A DNA stretch of 17,604 nucleotides, taken from Acidobacteriaceae bacterium. GTDB taxonomy: Bacteria > Acidobacteriota > Terriglobia > Terriglobales > Acidobacteriaceae. How positions within the stretch are numbered: the stretch's first letter is position 1; each line of letters starts with the position of its first letter. The notes beneath the pieces were generated by a model. It worked only from the letters and a program-made list of their open reading frames with translations. It made no database searches and had not been told where the DNA came from. Where the stretch lies: contig PLUJ01000242.1 of the NCBI GenBank assembly GCA_003165455.1, forward strand, positions 1 through 17,604, written 5' to 3'. The position numbers and the translations under genes were made by a program. Of this stretch, positions 6,974 through 14,302 are shown piece after piece.

Positions 6974-8983
6974 ATGCGAGTTTTTGGACTCCAAGTACGG
7001 ATTGCAGTACTACTCGGCTTAGCCGCGCTGGCTTCTTCGTGTCAGTCAGCGAAAAAGACGGTCGCCGCGAGTGTTCCGCCGCCACCCCCGACCCAGGCGT
7101 CGCAGACGTCTACCCTCTCTGCGCCTTCGTCTACCCTTGCTGCATCTTCTACAACGGAGCCCGCTCAACCGGCTGGGCTGGGTGACTCCACAGGCCTGCC
7201 TTCCGCAAACGCCACATCCGATCCTGTGGGCGATCTGGTTTCTCATGTGGAACAGCAGTACCAGTCAGGATTGTCGAAGTTTCAGGCTGGCAACACCGAT
7301 GGCGCCAGGCAGGATTTCGATCAAGCCTTCAATGCACTGCTCGAAAGCAATCTGGATATTCGTTCCGACGATCGGCTAGAAAAAGAGTTTGACCTCATCG
7401 TTGATGGTGTAAATCATCTGAATCTCGGCGAAGCCGCTACTGAATCCGAAGCTCAAACCTCGGAACCCGCGCCGATTGATGAGACGAATGGCATCACGCC
7501 CGCAGCCTCCGCCGACGTGAAAGCGAAAGCTCAGGCTGAAATCAAGTCGACTCACTCTGATCTCCCGCTGATGATGACGGACCAGGTCGCGGGGTACATC
7601 AGCTATTTCTCCAATCGCGGACGCGGGACCTTTGAGCGCGCCTTCGCTCGCTCCGGCCGCTACCACGACATGATGGTACGAATCCTCAAACAAGAGGGCG
7701 TACCGCAGGATCTTATCTATCTGGCGCAAGCCGAGTCCGGATTTCAGCCCACTGCGGTTTCCCGCGCTGGCGCCCGGGGCATCTGGCAATTCATGGGCAG
7801 CCGCGCCCAGGGGTATGGCCTGCGGCGTAGCCTTTGGGTGGACGACCGGCAGGATCCCGAGAAATCCACTCGCGCCGCCGCCCACCACCTGAGAGATCTT
7901 TACGCTCAGTTCGGCGACTGGTATCTCGCCATGGCCGCATACAACTCCGGCCCCGGGACCGTGCAAGCTGCTGTTAAGCGCACCGGCTACGCAGATTTCT
8001 GGGAGCTTTATCGCCGCAACGTTCTTCCGAAAGAGACCCGCAACTACGTTCCGATCATCTTGGCCGTCACGATCATGACCAAGAATCTGTCACACTACGG
8101 CTTCGACGACGTATCCATGGACGAACCTGCTGCCTTTGACAGCGTCGCCATCAACTATCCGGTGGATTTACGTCTGGTAGCCGATTGCGTGGACGCGACT
8201 CCTCAGCAGTTGCAGCAGCTGAATCCCGGCCTCCTGCGCCTCAGCACTCCCAAGGACGGGACATTCGAACTGCATCTGCCCGCCGGCACGCGGCAGGAAT
8301 ACCAGACCGCCATGGCGTCCATTCCCGCCGGAATGCGCCTCTGGTGGCGTTATCCCACGGTCCATTCCGGCGATACGCTGGCATCGCTGGCTCGCCGCTA
8401 CCGCGTTACCGTCAAGTCGATTGTGGAAGCCAATCAACTGGATAGCACCGACCTCGATACGAACGCCAAAGTAGTCATTCCGCTTGCTCCCAACCAGCAT
8501 CACGCGGGCGATAACGCTACCTTCGCCCGCCGGATCACTCGCTACAAGGTTCGCCGGGGAGACACCGTTCAGTCCGTGGCCGAAAACTTCGGTGTCCCCG
8601 CACAGATGCTCCGCCGCTGGAACGGTCTCCGCAGCGACAGCCTGCATGGACGCACCGTGCTCGCCCTGCACTTGCCCGTAAGCCCAAGCGGCGAATCTGC
8701 TTCCGCAACCACGACCACCTCGGCAACACGCTCGCACAAACCGGCTCAAATCGTCAGCGCAAAGCTTGCTTCTGGTAGCCGCGCCAGCCAGCCATCAACC
8801 ACGGAACAGCAAGCGAGTTCCTCCGAAGAGACCAGCGTAGTCCACCACAAAGTAAAATCCGGCGAAACCTTTTATTCCATCGCCTCGACCTATCGGATCA
8901 CCGTCGCCGCCCTCAAGCGCAGCAACCAAAACATCGCCACGTTGCGGCCTGGAATGATCCTAGTAGTGCAGCAAACCCGGTAG
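6974..8983 (+). CDS. membrane-bound lytic murein transglycosylase with LysM repeats (MltD-like lipoprotein)
   Basis: This is a 669-residue cell-wall enzyme. The N-terminus MRVFGLQVRIAVLLGLAALA then SSC looks like a lipoprotein signal with Cys23 as the lipidated residue (lipobox ASSC, slightly atypical). A Pro/Ser/Thr/Ala-rich linker (30-85) and a helical region (90-150) follow. The SLT (GH23-like) domain spans about 225-375. Catalytic Glu254 lies in LAQAESGF, followed by SRAGARGIWQFM (263-274) and MAAYNSGPGTV (320-330). Three LysM peptidoglycan-binding modules sit at about 461-505, 523-568 and 624-667, separated by Ser/Thr-rich linkers. Such enzymes cleave the glycan strand to 1,6-anhydro-muropeptides in the periplasm. 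The gene ends 45 bases before ispG on the same strand and may be co-transcribed with it. Confidence 0.93.
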   Translation: MRVFGLQVRIAVLLGLAALASSCQSAKKTVAASVPPPPPTQASQTSTLSAPSSTLAASSTTEPAQPAGLGDSTGLPSANATSDPVGDLVSHVEQQYQSGLSKFQAGNTDGARQDFDQAFNALLESNLDIRSDDRLEKEFDLIVDGVNHLNLGEAATESEAQTSEPAPIDETNGITPAASADVKAKAQAEIKSTHSDLPLMMTDQVAGYISYFSNRGRGTFERAFARSGRYHDMMVRILKQEGVPQDLIYLAQAESGFQPTAVSRAGARGIWQFMGSRAQGYGLRRSLWVDDRQDPEKSTRAAAHHLRDLYAQFGDWYLAMAAYNSGPGTVQAAVKRTGYADFWELYRRNVLPKETRNYVPIILAVTIMTKNLSHYGFDDVSMDEPAAFDSVAINYPVDLRLVADCVDATPQQLQQLNPGLLRLSTPKDGTFELHLPAGTRQEYQTAMASIPAGMRLWWRYPTVHSGDTLASLARRYRVTVKSIVEANQLDSTDLDTNAKVVIPLAPNQHHAGDNATFARRITRYKVRRGDTVQSVAENFGVPAQMLRRWNGLRSDSLHGRTVLALHLPVSPSGESASATTTTSATRSHKPAQIVSAKLASGSRASQPSTTEQQASSSEETSVVHHKVKSGETFYSIASTYRITVAALKRSNQNIATLRPGMILVVQQTR

Positions 8984-9028
8984 CGGTCCCCATATTCCAG
9001 TATCCCTGCATGTTAAAATAAAGGTTCC

Positions 9029-10279
9029 ATGGCTACGATCCTGCGCAGAAAAACCGTGACCGTCACCGTCGGCGGAGTACGCGTCGGCTCCGATGCACCC
9101 ATTGTGGTGCAGTCGATGACCAACACCGATACCGCCGACATTCTCGCCACGGTGCAGCAGTGCGCGGCTCTGGCGCGCGCCGGTTCGGAGTTAGTCCGCG
9201 TTACCGTGAACAACGACGAGGCGGCTGCGGCCGTCCCCCGGATCGTCGATTTACTCGACCGCCAGGGCATCCGCGTGCCCCTCATCGGCGATTTCCACTA
9301 CAACGGCCACGTCCTGCTCACCAAATATCCTGAGTGCGCCCGCGACCTCGCCAAGTACCGCATCAATCCCGGCAATGCCAGCATTGGCAAGACCGGCGAC
9401 TCCAACTTCCGCACCATGATCGAAGTCGCGGTCAAATATCAAAAGCCGGTCCGCATCGGCGTGAACTGGGGTTCGCTCGACCAGACCCTGCTCACCAAGA
9501 TGATGGACGAAAACTCCGCTCTCGCCGAGCCCAAAGATGCCCGCGAAGTCACCATGGAAACCATGGTCGTCAGCGCGCTAAATTCCGCCGAACTCGCCGA
9601 AAAATTCGGCCTCCGTCGCGATCAAATCATTCTCAGCGCCAAGGTCAGCGGCGTGCAGGATCTCATCGATGTTTACCGCGCCCTCGCCGCTCGCTGCGAC
9701 TACCCTCTTCATCTCGGCCTCACCGAAGCTGGCATGGGTGCCAAAGGAGTCGTCGCCTCCAGCGCCGCCATGGGCGTAGTTCTGCAGGAAGGCATCGGCG
9801 ATACCATTCGCGTCTCGCTCACGCCTGCGCCAAACGGTGACCGCACCGAGGAAGTCCGCGTGGCGCAGCAACTTCTGCAATCGCTTGGCATTCGCAGCTT
9901 CACCCCGCAAGTCACCGCCTGCCCCGGCTGCGGACGCACCACCAGCACCTTCTTCCAGGAAATGGCCGAACAGATCCAAACCTACCTGCGCGAGCAGATG
10001 CCCACCTGGAAAGGCCGGTACGTTGGAGTGGAAGAGATGAAGCTCGCGGTAATGGGCTGCATTGTCAACGGCCCCGGTGAGTCGAAGCACGCCAACATCG
10101 GAATCTCTCTGCCCGGAACTTTCGAAGAACCGAAAGCCCCCGTCTACGTCGATGGCCGCCTCTTCACCACCCTAAAAGGCGATCACATCGTCCCTGAGTT
10201 CATCACCATTCTGGATGAGTATGTCGACTCCCACTACGCCGCGCGGGAAGCCGCAAAAGAGCTAGCCGTCAGAAGCTAG
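9029..10279 (+). CDS. ispG: 4-hydroxy-3-methylbut-2-enyl diphosphate synthase (flavodoxin/ferredoxin), GcpE
   Basis: The 416-residue enzyme is the penultimate step of the non-mevalonate (MEP) isoprenoid pathway, converting MEcPP to HMBPP. The TIM-barrel half begins PIVVQSMTNTDTAD (residues 24-37) and includes GDFHYNG (87-93) and RINPGNASIG (111-120). The C-terminal iron-sulfur half has ACPGCGRTTSTFF (297-309) with Cys298 and Cys301, and MGCIVNGPGE (342-351) with Cys344 and Glu351. These are the [4Fe-4S] ligands of the family, so the enzyme looks complete. Length fits the bacterial type without the plant/Chlamydia insert. AAAGG precedes the ATG by about five bases. The last codons (ELAVRS) run into a degenerate AGCTAGN heptamer repeat around the stop. 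Confidence 0.97.
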   Translation: MATILRRKTVTVTVGGVRVGSDAPIVVQSMTNTDTADILATVQQCAALARAGSELVRVTVNNDEAAAAVPRIVDLLDRQGIRVPLIGDFHYNGHVLLTKYPECARDLAKYRINPGNASIGKTGDSNFRTMIEVAVKYQKPVRIGVNWGSLDQTLLTKMMDENSALAEPKDAREVTMETMVVSALNSAELAEKFGLRRDQIILSAKVSGVQDLIDVYRALAARCDYPLHLGLTEAGMGAKGVVASSAAMGVVLQEGIGDTIRVSLTPAPNGDRTEEVRVAQQLLQSLGIRSFTPQVTACPGCGRTTSTFFQEMAEQIQTYLREQMPTWKGRYVGVEEMKLAVMGCIVNGPGESKHANIGISLPGTFEEPKAPVYVDGRLFTTLKGDHIVPEFITILDEYVDSHYAAREAAKELAVRS

Positions 10280-10291
10280 AAATCCTGCACC

Positions 10292-10387
10292 CATTCCTAA
10301 ATCAACCCGGTCATTCCGGCCATTTCTAAAACTAACCCTTGTCTTCCGACAGTAATTCCTAAAATTAACTCTTTGTCATTCGACTCG
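10292..10387. repeat. three imperfect tandem copies of a ~30-bp intergenic repeat
   Basis: Copies begin at 10292, 10321 and 10353 (29, 32 and 35 bases). Each has the form (C/T)ATTCCTAAA-, then -TAACCC-, then GTCATTCCGAC, with substitutions and small indels. They fill most of the ispG-to-YVTN gap and lead directly into the hairpin at 10391. No coding potential was seen. Confidence 0.6.
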
Positions 10388-10390
10388 AAA

Positions 10391-10416
10391 CTTCGCCTTC
10401 CGGCAGGAAGGCGAAG
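10391..10416. terminator. strong hairpin between convergent genes, possible bidirectional terminator or REP-like element
   Basis: CTTCGCCTTCC-GGCA-GGAAGGCGAAG is a perfect 11-bp stem with a 4-base loop, lying between the ends of ispG (plus) and the YVTN lipoprotein gene (minus). No T-run follows on either side. It could act as a rho-assisted or structural 3'-end barrier, or be a copy of a dispersed palindromic repeat. The adjacent sequence (cgcagcggaggaatctgct) resembles extragenic repeats I associate with Acidobacteriota. Confidence 0.5.
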
Positions 10417-10470
10417 CGCAGCGGAGGAATCTGCTGTCGCTTCCAGTTCCGCTACTGCCCGTTAAATAGG

Positions 10471-12318
10471 CTACTGCCCCGTAAATAAAAAGATGGGATT
10501 CTGCGGCGCGGGCTCCCCATTCGATTGCACCGCCCCGGACCCGCTGAAGCCCGCCAGCAAATCAATCACCAGCGAGTCGGGCGCAACCGTAGTCCCCGGA
10601 TTGTTCGTATTGCCATCCGTAGTATTGATCACCGCAACCGCCCCCGCATCGCACATGCTCATATAGACGCGGCTGCTATCGACCGATGAAACCGTGAACA
10701 CCCTGAACCGCGTTGCCCCGGGCGTATACAACGCGGGCGCAACCGGAGGAGCGCAAGCAGACACTCCCGGCACCGTCGTCTGCCCCGCCGTAAATGTTGT
10801 CGAATTCGGACTTAGCAAAGTCACGTTTGGGGAACTCGGATACTCCACGCCCAGCGTGTTCGCGTTGAACACCGTCAAAATCGGGGTGATCACACAACTC
10901 CCAGTCCCTCCCACCGCGCATCCAGCCGTCTGCTGATAGCTCGCCACATAGAATCGGGTTCCATTCTCAAGCGCCGTCACCGAAACCGGCATACACGTTG
11001 TGGAACAGGGCGCGCTGGATCCACCGGCAGTCATATCGATCGCCGCCAGTTGCACTGGGATGTCGCTCGCCACGCCGTTTACCAGACCTCCGGTATCGCC
11101 AAACACATAAACCGTCCCGGTCACCGGATTCGTCACATACAACCGGTTCAGATACGGGTCGAAATAAATAAAGTTCGCCCCCGCACCTACCGGAAGACTA
11201 CTGGTCACGGTATCGGTTGGGACGTCAATCGTCACCAGCTGACCATCCCCTTGCGTAAGCACATAAACCTTCTGCCCGTCGTTCCGCGCCACCACCCACA
11301 CCGGAGTTATCCCGGTAAATCCCGTAACGAGGTTGGCCGAAAGATCGGCCGTATTCAAACTGCTCACCGTATTGCTGCCCTGGTTCGCCACATAAAGCTT
11401 TGGCGTCGCCGTGGTAGTCGGCGTCTCCGCCATCGACACGGGATTCACACCTACCATCGCCGCATTAGTCACCACATTCGTGGTCGTGTCGATCTTCGCA
11501 ACCGAGTTGGAATTGAAGTTCGCCACATACATCTCCGTGCTCTCGGTGCTGGCCAAATAAACCGGCTGTCCCGGGATCGATGCCGCACCGCCTGTGATCG
11601 GCGCAAGTCCAGCCGTCGTATCCGTATATTGAAGGGTTGTGAGAGTAATGGCCGTGATGGGGAACGTGCCGTTGTAGGCATTCGGGTTGCATGGCGGTGC
11701 ATTCGTCAGGCTGCAATTAGGAATAAAAGCTCCGGAAATTGCCACCGCGGCGCCAACCGAAACCAGGGTGCTCGTGGCTGGGTTGGAATACAGAGGAGTC
11801 TTGAGCGTCGCGGTCACCACATTTCCCACTTCACTCAGCGCGATAATGCTCGTACTCTCCCCCACCAGACTCTGCAAACCAATCGTCCCCACAGGCCCCA
11901 AGCCACTGGACGTGGTCGTCTGAAACACCGGCGTAAAATATGACACCACATCCACTCCGCCAGGCACTACGCTTCCCGCACTCGCTACAAAGACTCGTGC
12001 GTCCGTCGTGGCAATCACCGCATGAGTAGGCACATCTCCCAGATTTGGCTCGGAGGGGCTGGAGGTCGGAGTTTCGCCGATGACGCTATCTCCGGCCACA
12101 TCAATCTGCATCGCCCCGCCAGGATAATTCGGCGAATTCGTGGCGATCCCAAACACCGTATGAAAATTGCTGGGCTGCGGATTCGATTCCACCGGGCATC
12201 CCGGCACCCCGCCGGTCGAGCACGGAATCACCACCGGACGATACACCTGCCCACAAGCCATCCACACCAGAATCGGCAGCGTCATGGCCGCCAGAAGAAC
12301 CGCACGTCGAACGCTCAT
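10471..12318 (-). CDS. YVTN beta-propeller repeat lipoprotein, probably surface-exposed
   Basis: The 615-residue exported protein has a signal peptide, RRAVLLAAMTLPILVWMACG, with a probable lipidated Cys22 (lipobox atypical). A long Thr/Ser/Val/Asn-rich body carries propeller blades in the middle: TEMYVANFNSNSVAKID, PKLYVANQGSNTVSSLN, QKVYVLTQGDGQLVTID and NRLYVTNPVTGTVYVF. These match YVTN-type repeats (-YV-N--S-TV--ID). Cys pairs such as CSLTNAPPC and CSTTCMP suggest disulfides in an extracytoplasmic setting. Such proteins are cell-surface or periplasmic binding scaffolds; the ligand is unknown. The ATG at 12318 is chosen over an in-frame GTG at 12324, because GGGGT sits at the right distance ahead of the ATG. 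It is convergent with ispG. Confidence 0.82.
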   Translation of the reverse strand: MSVRRAVLLAAMTLPILVWMACGQVYRPVVIPCSTGGVPGCPVESNPQPSNFHTVFGIATNSPNYPGGAMQIDVAGDSVIGETPTSSPSEPNLGDVPTHAVIATTDARVFVASAGSVVPGGVDVVSYFTPVFQTTTSSGLGPVGTIGLQSLVGESTSIIALSEVGNVVTATLKTPLYSNPATSTLVSVGAAVAISGAFIPNCSLTNAPPCNPNAYNGTFPITAITLTTLQYTDTTAGLAPITGGAASIPGQPVYLASTESTEMYVANFNSNSVAKIDTTTNVVTNAAMVGVNPVSMAETPTTTATPKLYVANQGSNTVSSLNTADLSANLVTGFTGITPVWVVARNDGQKVYVLTQGDGQLVTIDVPTDTVTSSLPVGAGANFIYFDPYLNRLYVTNPVTGTVYVFGDTGGLVNGVASDIPVQLAAIDMTAGGSSAPCSTTCMPVSVTALENGTRFYVASYQQTAGCAVGGTGSCVITPILTVFNANTLGVEYPSSPNVTLLSPNSTTFTAGQTTVPGVSACAPPVAPALYTPGATRFRVFTVSSVDSSRVYMSMCDAGAVAVINTTDGNTNNPGTTVAPDSLVIDLLAGFSGSGAVQSNGEPAPQNPIFLFTGQ

Positions 12319-12354
12319 CGGCACCCCATCGTGCGCCGTTCAGAAAAAATTGTG

Positions 12355-12377
12355 ATCATAGTTGAAAGGAATTCAAC
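12355..12377 (-). promoter_or_regulatory. candidate -10 plus inverted repeat upstream of the YVTN lipoprotein gene
   Basis: On the minus strand TATGAT (12360-12355, 5/6 to -10) lies 37 bases before the ATG. Immediately upstream, GTTGAA-AGGAA-TTCAAC (12361-12377) is a perfect 6-bp inverted repeat, placed where a -35 or operator would be. No good -35 was found at 16-18 bases. A regulator site is possible but unproven. Confidence 0.3.
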
Positions 12378-12564
12378 ATTCTAACGGCTAGCCGAAATAT
12401 CCGCCAGTAGCGGGACTCGACAGGGAAGTCTTACCCCGTAACCCCCTGTCCCCTCAGTGTTAAAGATTTTTGCTTTTGATTTTACTTGCTTCTGGGATGC
12501 GTCGATCACAACGCGAGTTGGATGAAGCTCAACCTTCTTCAGATCTTCCGAAATCGAACGGCCC

Positions 12565-13413
12565 TTACCGTTGGCGCCGCGACTTCCCGCCCGCCCCAGC
12601 CGCCGGAGCCGCTGCCTTGGATGCAGTCGCCGCCGGTTTCTTCTTGCCTTCCATCTGCGCCAGGCTTTGCTTCAGAGCTGCCATCAAATCCACCACCGGA
12701 GCCAGCTTCTTCGGCTTTTCCACCGCCGTAACTTCGCCCCCCTCAAGCTTGGTCTCAATCAGCTTCTTCAAATTTTCCTGAAATGTGTCTTTGTATTTTT
12801 CCGGATCCCACTCATCCGCCAGCGCATCGATCAACTGGTGCGCCACCTTCACTTCCGCTTCTTTCAACTCGACGTCGGGCGCGCCAAAACCTTCCAGCTT
12901 GCGCACTTCTTCCGCATAATACATCGTGTGCAGCATCAGTCCGCCTTCGTGCGGCCGCAGGAATACCGTGTACTCGCGGTTGTGCATCGTAATTTTCGCG
13001 ATCGCCACATACTCGCTGTCTTCCAGCGCCTTACTCAGCAGCGCATAAGGACGCCGCCCAGCCTCCTCCGGCATCATGTAATAGGACGACTCAAAATAAA
13101 CCGGATCCACCTCGCTCGCCTTTACAAATTCCAAAATCTCCATCGTCTTGGCCGTCTGCGGCTCAATCTTCTTGATCTCATCCGGTTCGATCACAATGTA
13201 CTCGTCCTTGCGGAACTCGTAGCCCTTCACAATCTCGCTGCGGTCCACCACCACATTCTCCGCGGGGCAAATGTATTGCTGCTTCACCCGCACCTTATCC
13301 GGCCGATGCAGCATGTTGAACGAAATTCCGCTCGATCGCGCCCCAGAAAACAAGCGCACCGGCATGGAAATGAGCCCGAAAGTTAAATGTCCCGACCAAA
13401 CCGACGATGGCAT
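12565..13413 (-). CDS. ku: bacterial Ku, non-homologous end-joining DNA-end-binding protein
   Basis: The 282-residue protein opens with SVWSGHLTFGLISMPVRLFSG (residues 4-24), the diagnostic start of bacterial Ku. The beta-barrel/ring core follows, with QQYICP (45-50), FRKDEYIVIEPDEI, YFESSYYMMPEE and EYTVFLRPHEGGLMLHTMYY. Ku dimers thread onto double-strand break ends and recruit ligase LigD. The C-terminus is a Lys/Ala-rich basic tail (KKKPAATASKAAAPAAGAGG then KSRRQR), as in many Ku proteins, where it aids DNA binding. An upstream in-frame ATG at 13476 would add 21 residues, but these are translated from a 15-bp repeat array. The ATG at 13413, preceded by GAGGGA, is the family start. No ligD is present within the window. 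Confidence 0.95.
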   Translation of the reverse strand: MPSSVWSGHLTFGLISMPVRLFSGARSSGISFNMLHRPDKVRVKQQYICPAENVVVDRSEIVKGYEFRKDEYIVIEPDEIKKIEPQTAKTMEILEFVKASEVDPVYFESSYYMMPEEAGRRPYALLSKALEDSEYVAIAKITMHNREYTVFLRPHEGGLMLHTMYYAEEVRKLEGFGAPDVELKEAEVKVAHQLIDALADEWDPEKYKDTFQENLKKLIETKLEGGEVTAVEKPKKLAPVVDLMAALKQSLAQMEGKKKPAATASKAAAPAAGAGGKSRRQR

Positions 13414-13425
13414 AGTTCCCTCTCT

Positions 13426-13577
13426 CGCGAAACCCGTCTCTAGCAAAACCCGCTTCAGCGAGACTCCTTCAAGCAAGACCTGCGCCAGCGAGACCCACGT
13501 TAATTAAGACCAAGCTACCAAGGCCCGCTTTAACAAAAACTCGTGCTAGCAAGACCCGCTTCAACGATCAAGCTTGG
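13426..13577. repeat. degenerate 15-bp tandem repeat array upstream of ku
   Basis: Units with consensus AGCAAGACCCGCTTC start at 13442, 13457, 13472, 13487, 13502, 13517 and 13532 in exact 15-base register. They continue at 13548 and 13563 after a single-base slip, and a partial copy lies at about 13426. The best-preserved copies are 13442-13456 and 13548-13562. The array begins within 15 bases of the ku start codon and covers its likely promoter region. Confidence 0.75.
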
Positions 13578-13578
13578 C

Positions 13579-13604
13579 AAGGGCACGACCTCAGTCGTGC
13601 CCTT
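13579..13604. repeat. perfect palindromic repeat (11-bp stem, 4-base loop)
   Basis: AAGGGCACGAC-CTCA-GTCGTGCCCTT directly follows the 15-bp array. From recall, close relatives of this GGGCACGAC...GTCGTGCCC word are scattered between genes in acidobacterial genomes, so it is more likely a dispersed REP-like repeat than a terminator. It is placed upstream of ku, not after a gene. Confidence 0.6.
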
Positions 13605-14193
13605 ACGCTCCCCGTTATGATCCGCGCTTCAGCGCCTGAGGTTCGCCTCCGCTGCCAAATTAAACCGACCAGCATCGTGCTAACCTGCCCAGACTTGGCA
13701 GTTTAGCTTAGGATGGAATCTAAGATGCACAAATCTCCAGGCACGATGAACCGAAGTACCAAGCCGGAGGGAATGGGGTTGGCAAGCGACAGGCCCTAGG
13801 GATTGTAGTTAACTGAGTCAGTTCGTCCAAGACTCGACCGAGCTTTAGGTCAACCCTTCCTGCCCCGCGCCTCCCGTCTAACGAACTATCCTACTGAGGT
13901 ACGCGCCTTCACTGGTTGGAAGGATCCCTGCTTTCTCTGTTGCTGCAAAACGCCCCGAACAGCCCGCCGCAAAATCAACCTCGATTCCGGTCGCATGCAG
14001 CGCAAACGCCTAATTTTTGCACGTACCTTAAAAAGTACAAAGCACCCTTGTCAAGTCCACTTTGGACCCCATTTTCACCCCTCCCGCTACCCTCTAAAGT
14101 AGGCCTGATTTGCACAGGTCAACTCATTGAATCCATTGCTGCGCCAAAAGCCGCTGCTGAAGAATCAGCTATTTCCAAACTCAAGAATTACTC

Positions 14194-14202
14194 TTTTCCA
14201 CA
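14194..14202 (+). promoter_or_regulatory. consensus DnaA box abutting parS
   Basis: TTTTCCACA fits the DnaA-box consensus TTWTNCACA at all nine positions and ends one base before the parS 16-mer begins. Two 8/9 words lie within the preceding 190 bases. One consensus box is not enough to define an origin, but its place in the gene-free gap makes it notable. Confidence 0.45.
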
Positions 14203-14218
14203 TGTTCCACGTGGAACA
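14203..14218. promoter_or_regulatory. parS: parS centromere site (ParB binding)
   Basis: TGTTCCACGTGGAACA is a perfect 16-bp palindrome, and one flanking base on each side extends the symmetry to 18 bp (14202-14219). It is the GTTCCACGTGGAAC class of the widely conserved chromosomal parS sequence, used in Pseudomonas and Myxococcus among others; Bacillus uses the TGTTTCACGTGAAACA variant. ParB loads here as a CTP-dependent clamp, spreads along DNA and recruits condensin and ParA for segregation. Chance occurrence of an exact 16-mer in 17.6 kb is negligible. It lies in an intergenic gap. No parA or parB gene is in the window. Confidence 0.85.
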
Positions 14219-14302
14219 TAGCTGTTATTTAGATCGGCGTCATTTGACGGCCTCGCCGGGCCTCAACGATCATTCCCATGAACACCTTTCACAGGAGACA
14301 CC

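Larger units (their letters stand above)
13414..14302. other. 889-base gene-poor region; candidate origin/centromere-proximal segment
   Basis: No supported gene lies between ku (minus) and the DinB-like gene (plus). In order it holds the 15-bp array, an 11-bp-stem palindrome (13579-13604), a stretch with a 13-bp palindrome (AACTGAGTCAGTT, 13811-13823) and a bulged stem (13866-13873 with 13896-13905). A more AT-rich stretch follows with DnaA-box-like words at 14015-14023 (TTTTGCACG) and 14108-14116 (ATTTGCACA), each 8/9. It ends with a full DnaA box beside a parS palindrome. The plus strand is strongly C-rich up to the palindrome (14041-14100: 25 C, 7 G) and balanced after it. Confidence 0.5.

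Noticed and set aside
11050..11943. 297-codon open frame on the plus strand, antisense to the YVTN lipoprotein
   Set aside because: Arg/His-rich shadow with no domain features. The minus-strand frame has a signal peptide and YVTN repeats and is clearly the real gene.
12434..12453. Three runs of four to five C on the plus strand (G-runs on minus) as a G-quadruplex
   Set aside because: Only three G-tracts are present in range; a fourth is lacking, so an intramolecular quadruplex is not supported.
12385..12564. Open minus-strand frame downstream of ku reading like SISEDLKKVELHPTRVVIDA
   Set aside because: It has no start codon of its own and overlaps the ku stop in a different frame. The ku protein already has a normal basic tail, so I see no evidence for a frameshifted extension or a separate gene.
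13414..13476. Longer ku start at 13476
   Set aside because: The extra 21 residues are translated from the 15-bp repeat array; the conserved Ku N-terminus begins at the ATG at 13413 with its own ribosome site.
13870..13910. tRNA-like D-arm wording on the minus strand (CCTCAGTAGGATAGTTCG)
   Set aside because: The D-stem 3' half does not pair, U8 is missing, and no anticodon stem, T-arm or CCA end follows.
13916..14221. 101-codon plus-strand frame ending in PHVPRGT over the parS site
   Set aside because: Low-complexity Pro/Ser/Leu composition, no ribosome site, no recognisable domain, and its last codons are simply the parS palindrome read as protein. More likely non-coding; the same DNA read on the minus strand gives an equally meaningless MFHVEH peptide.
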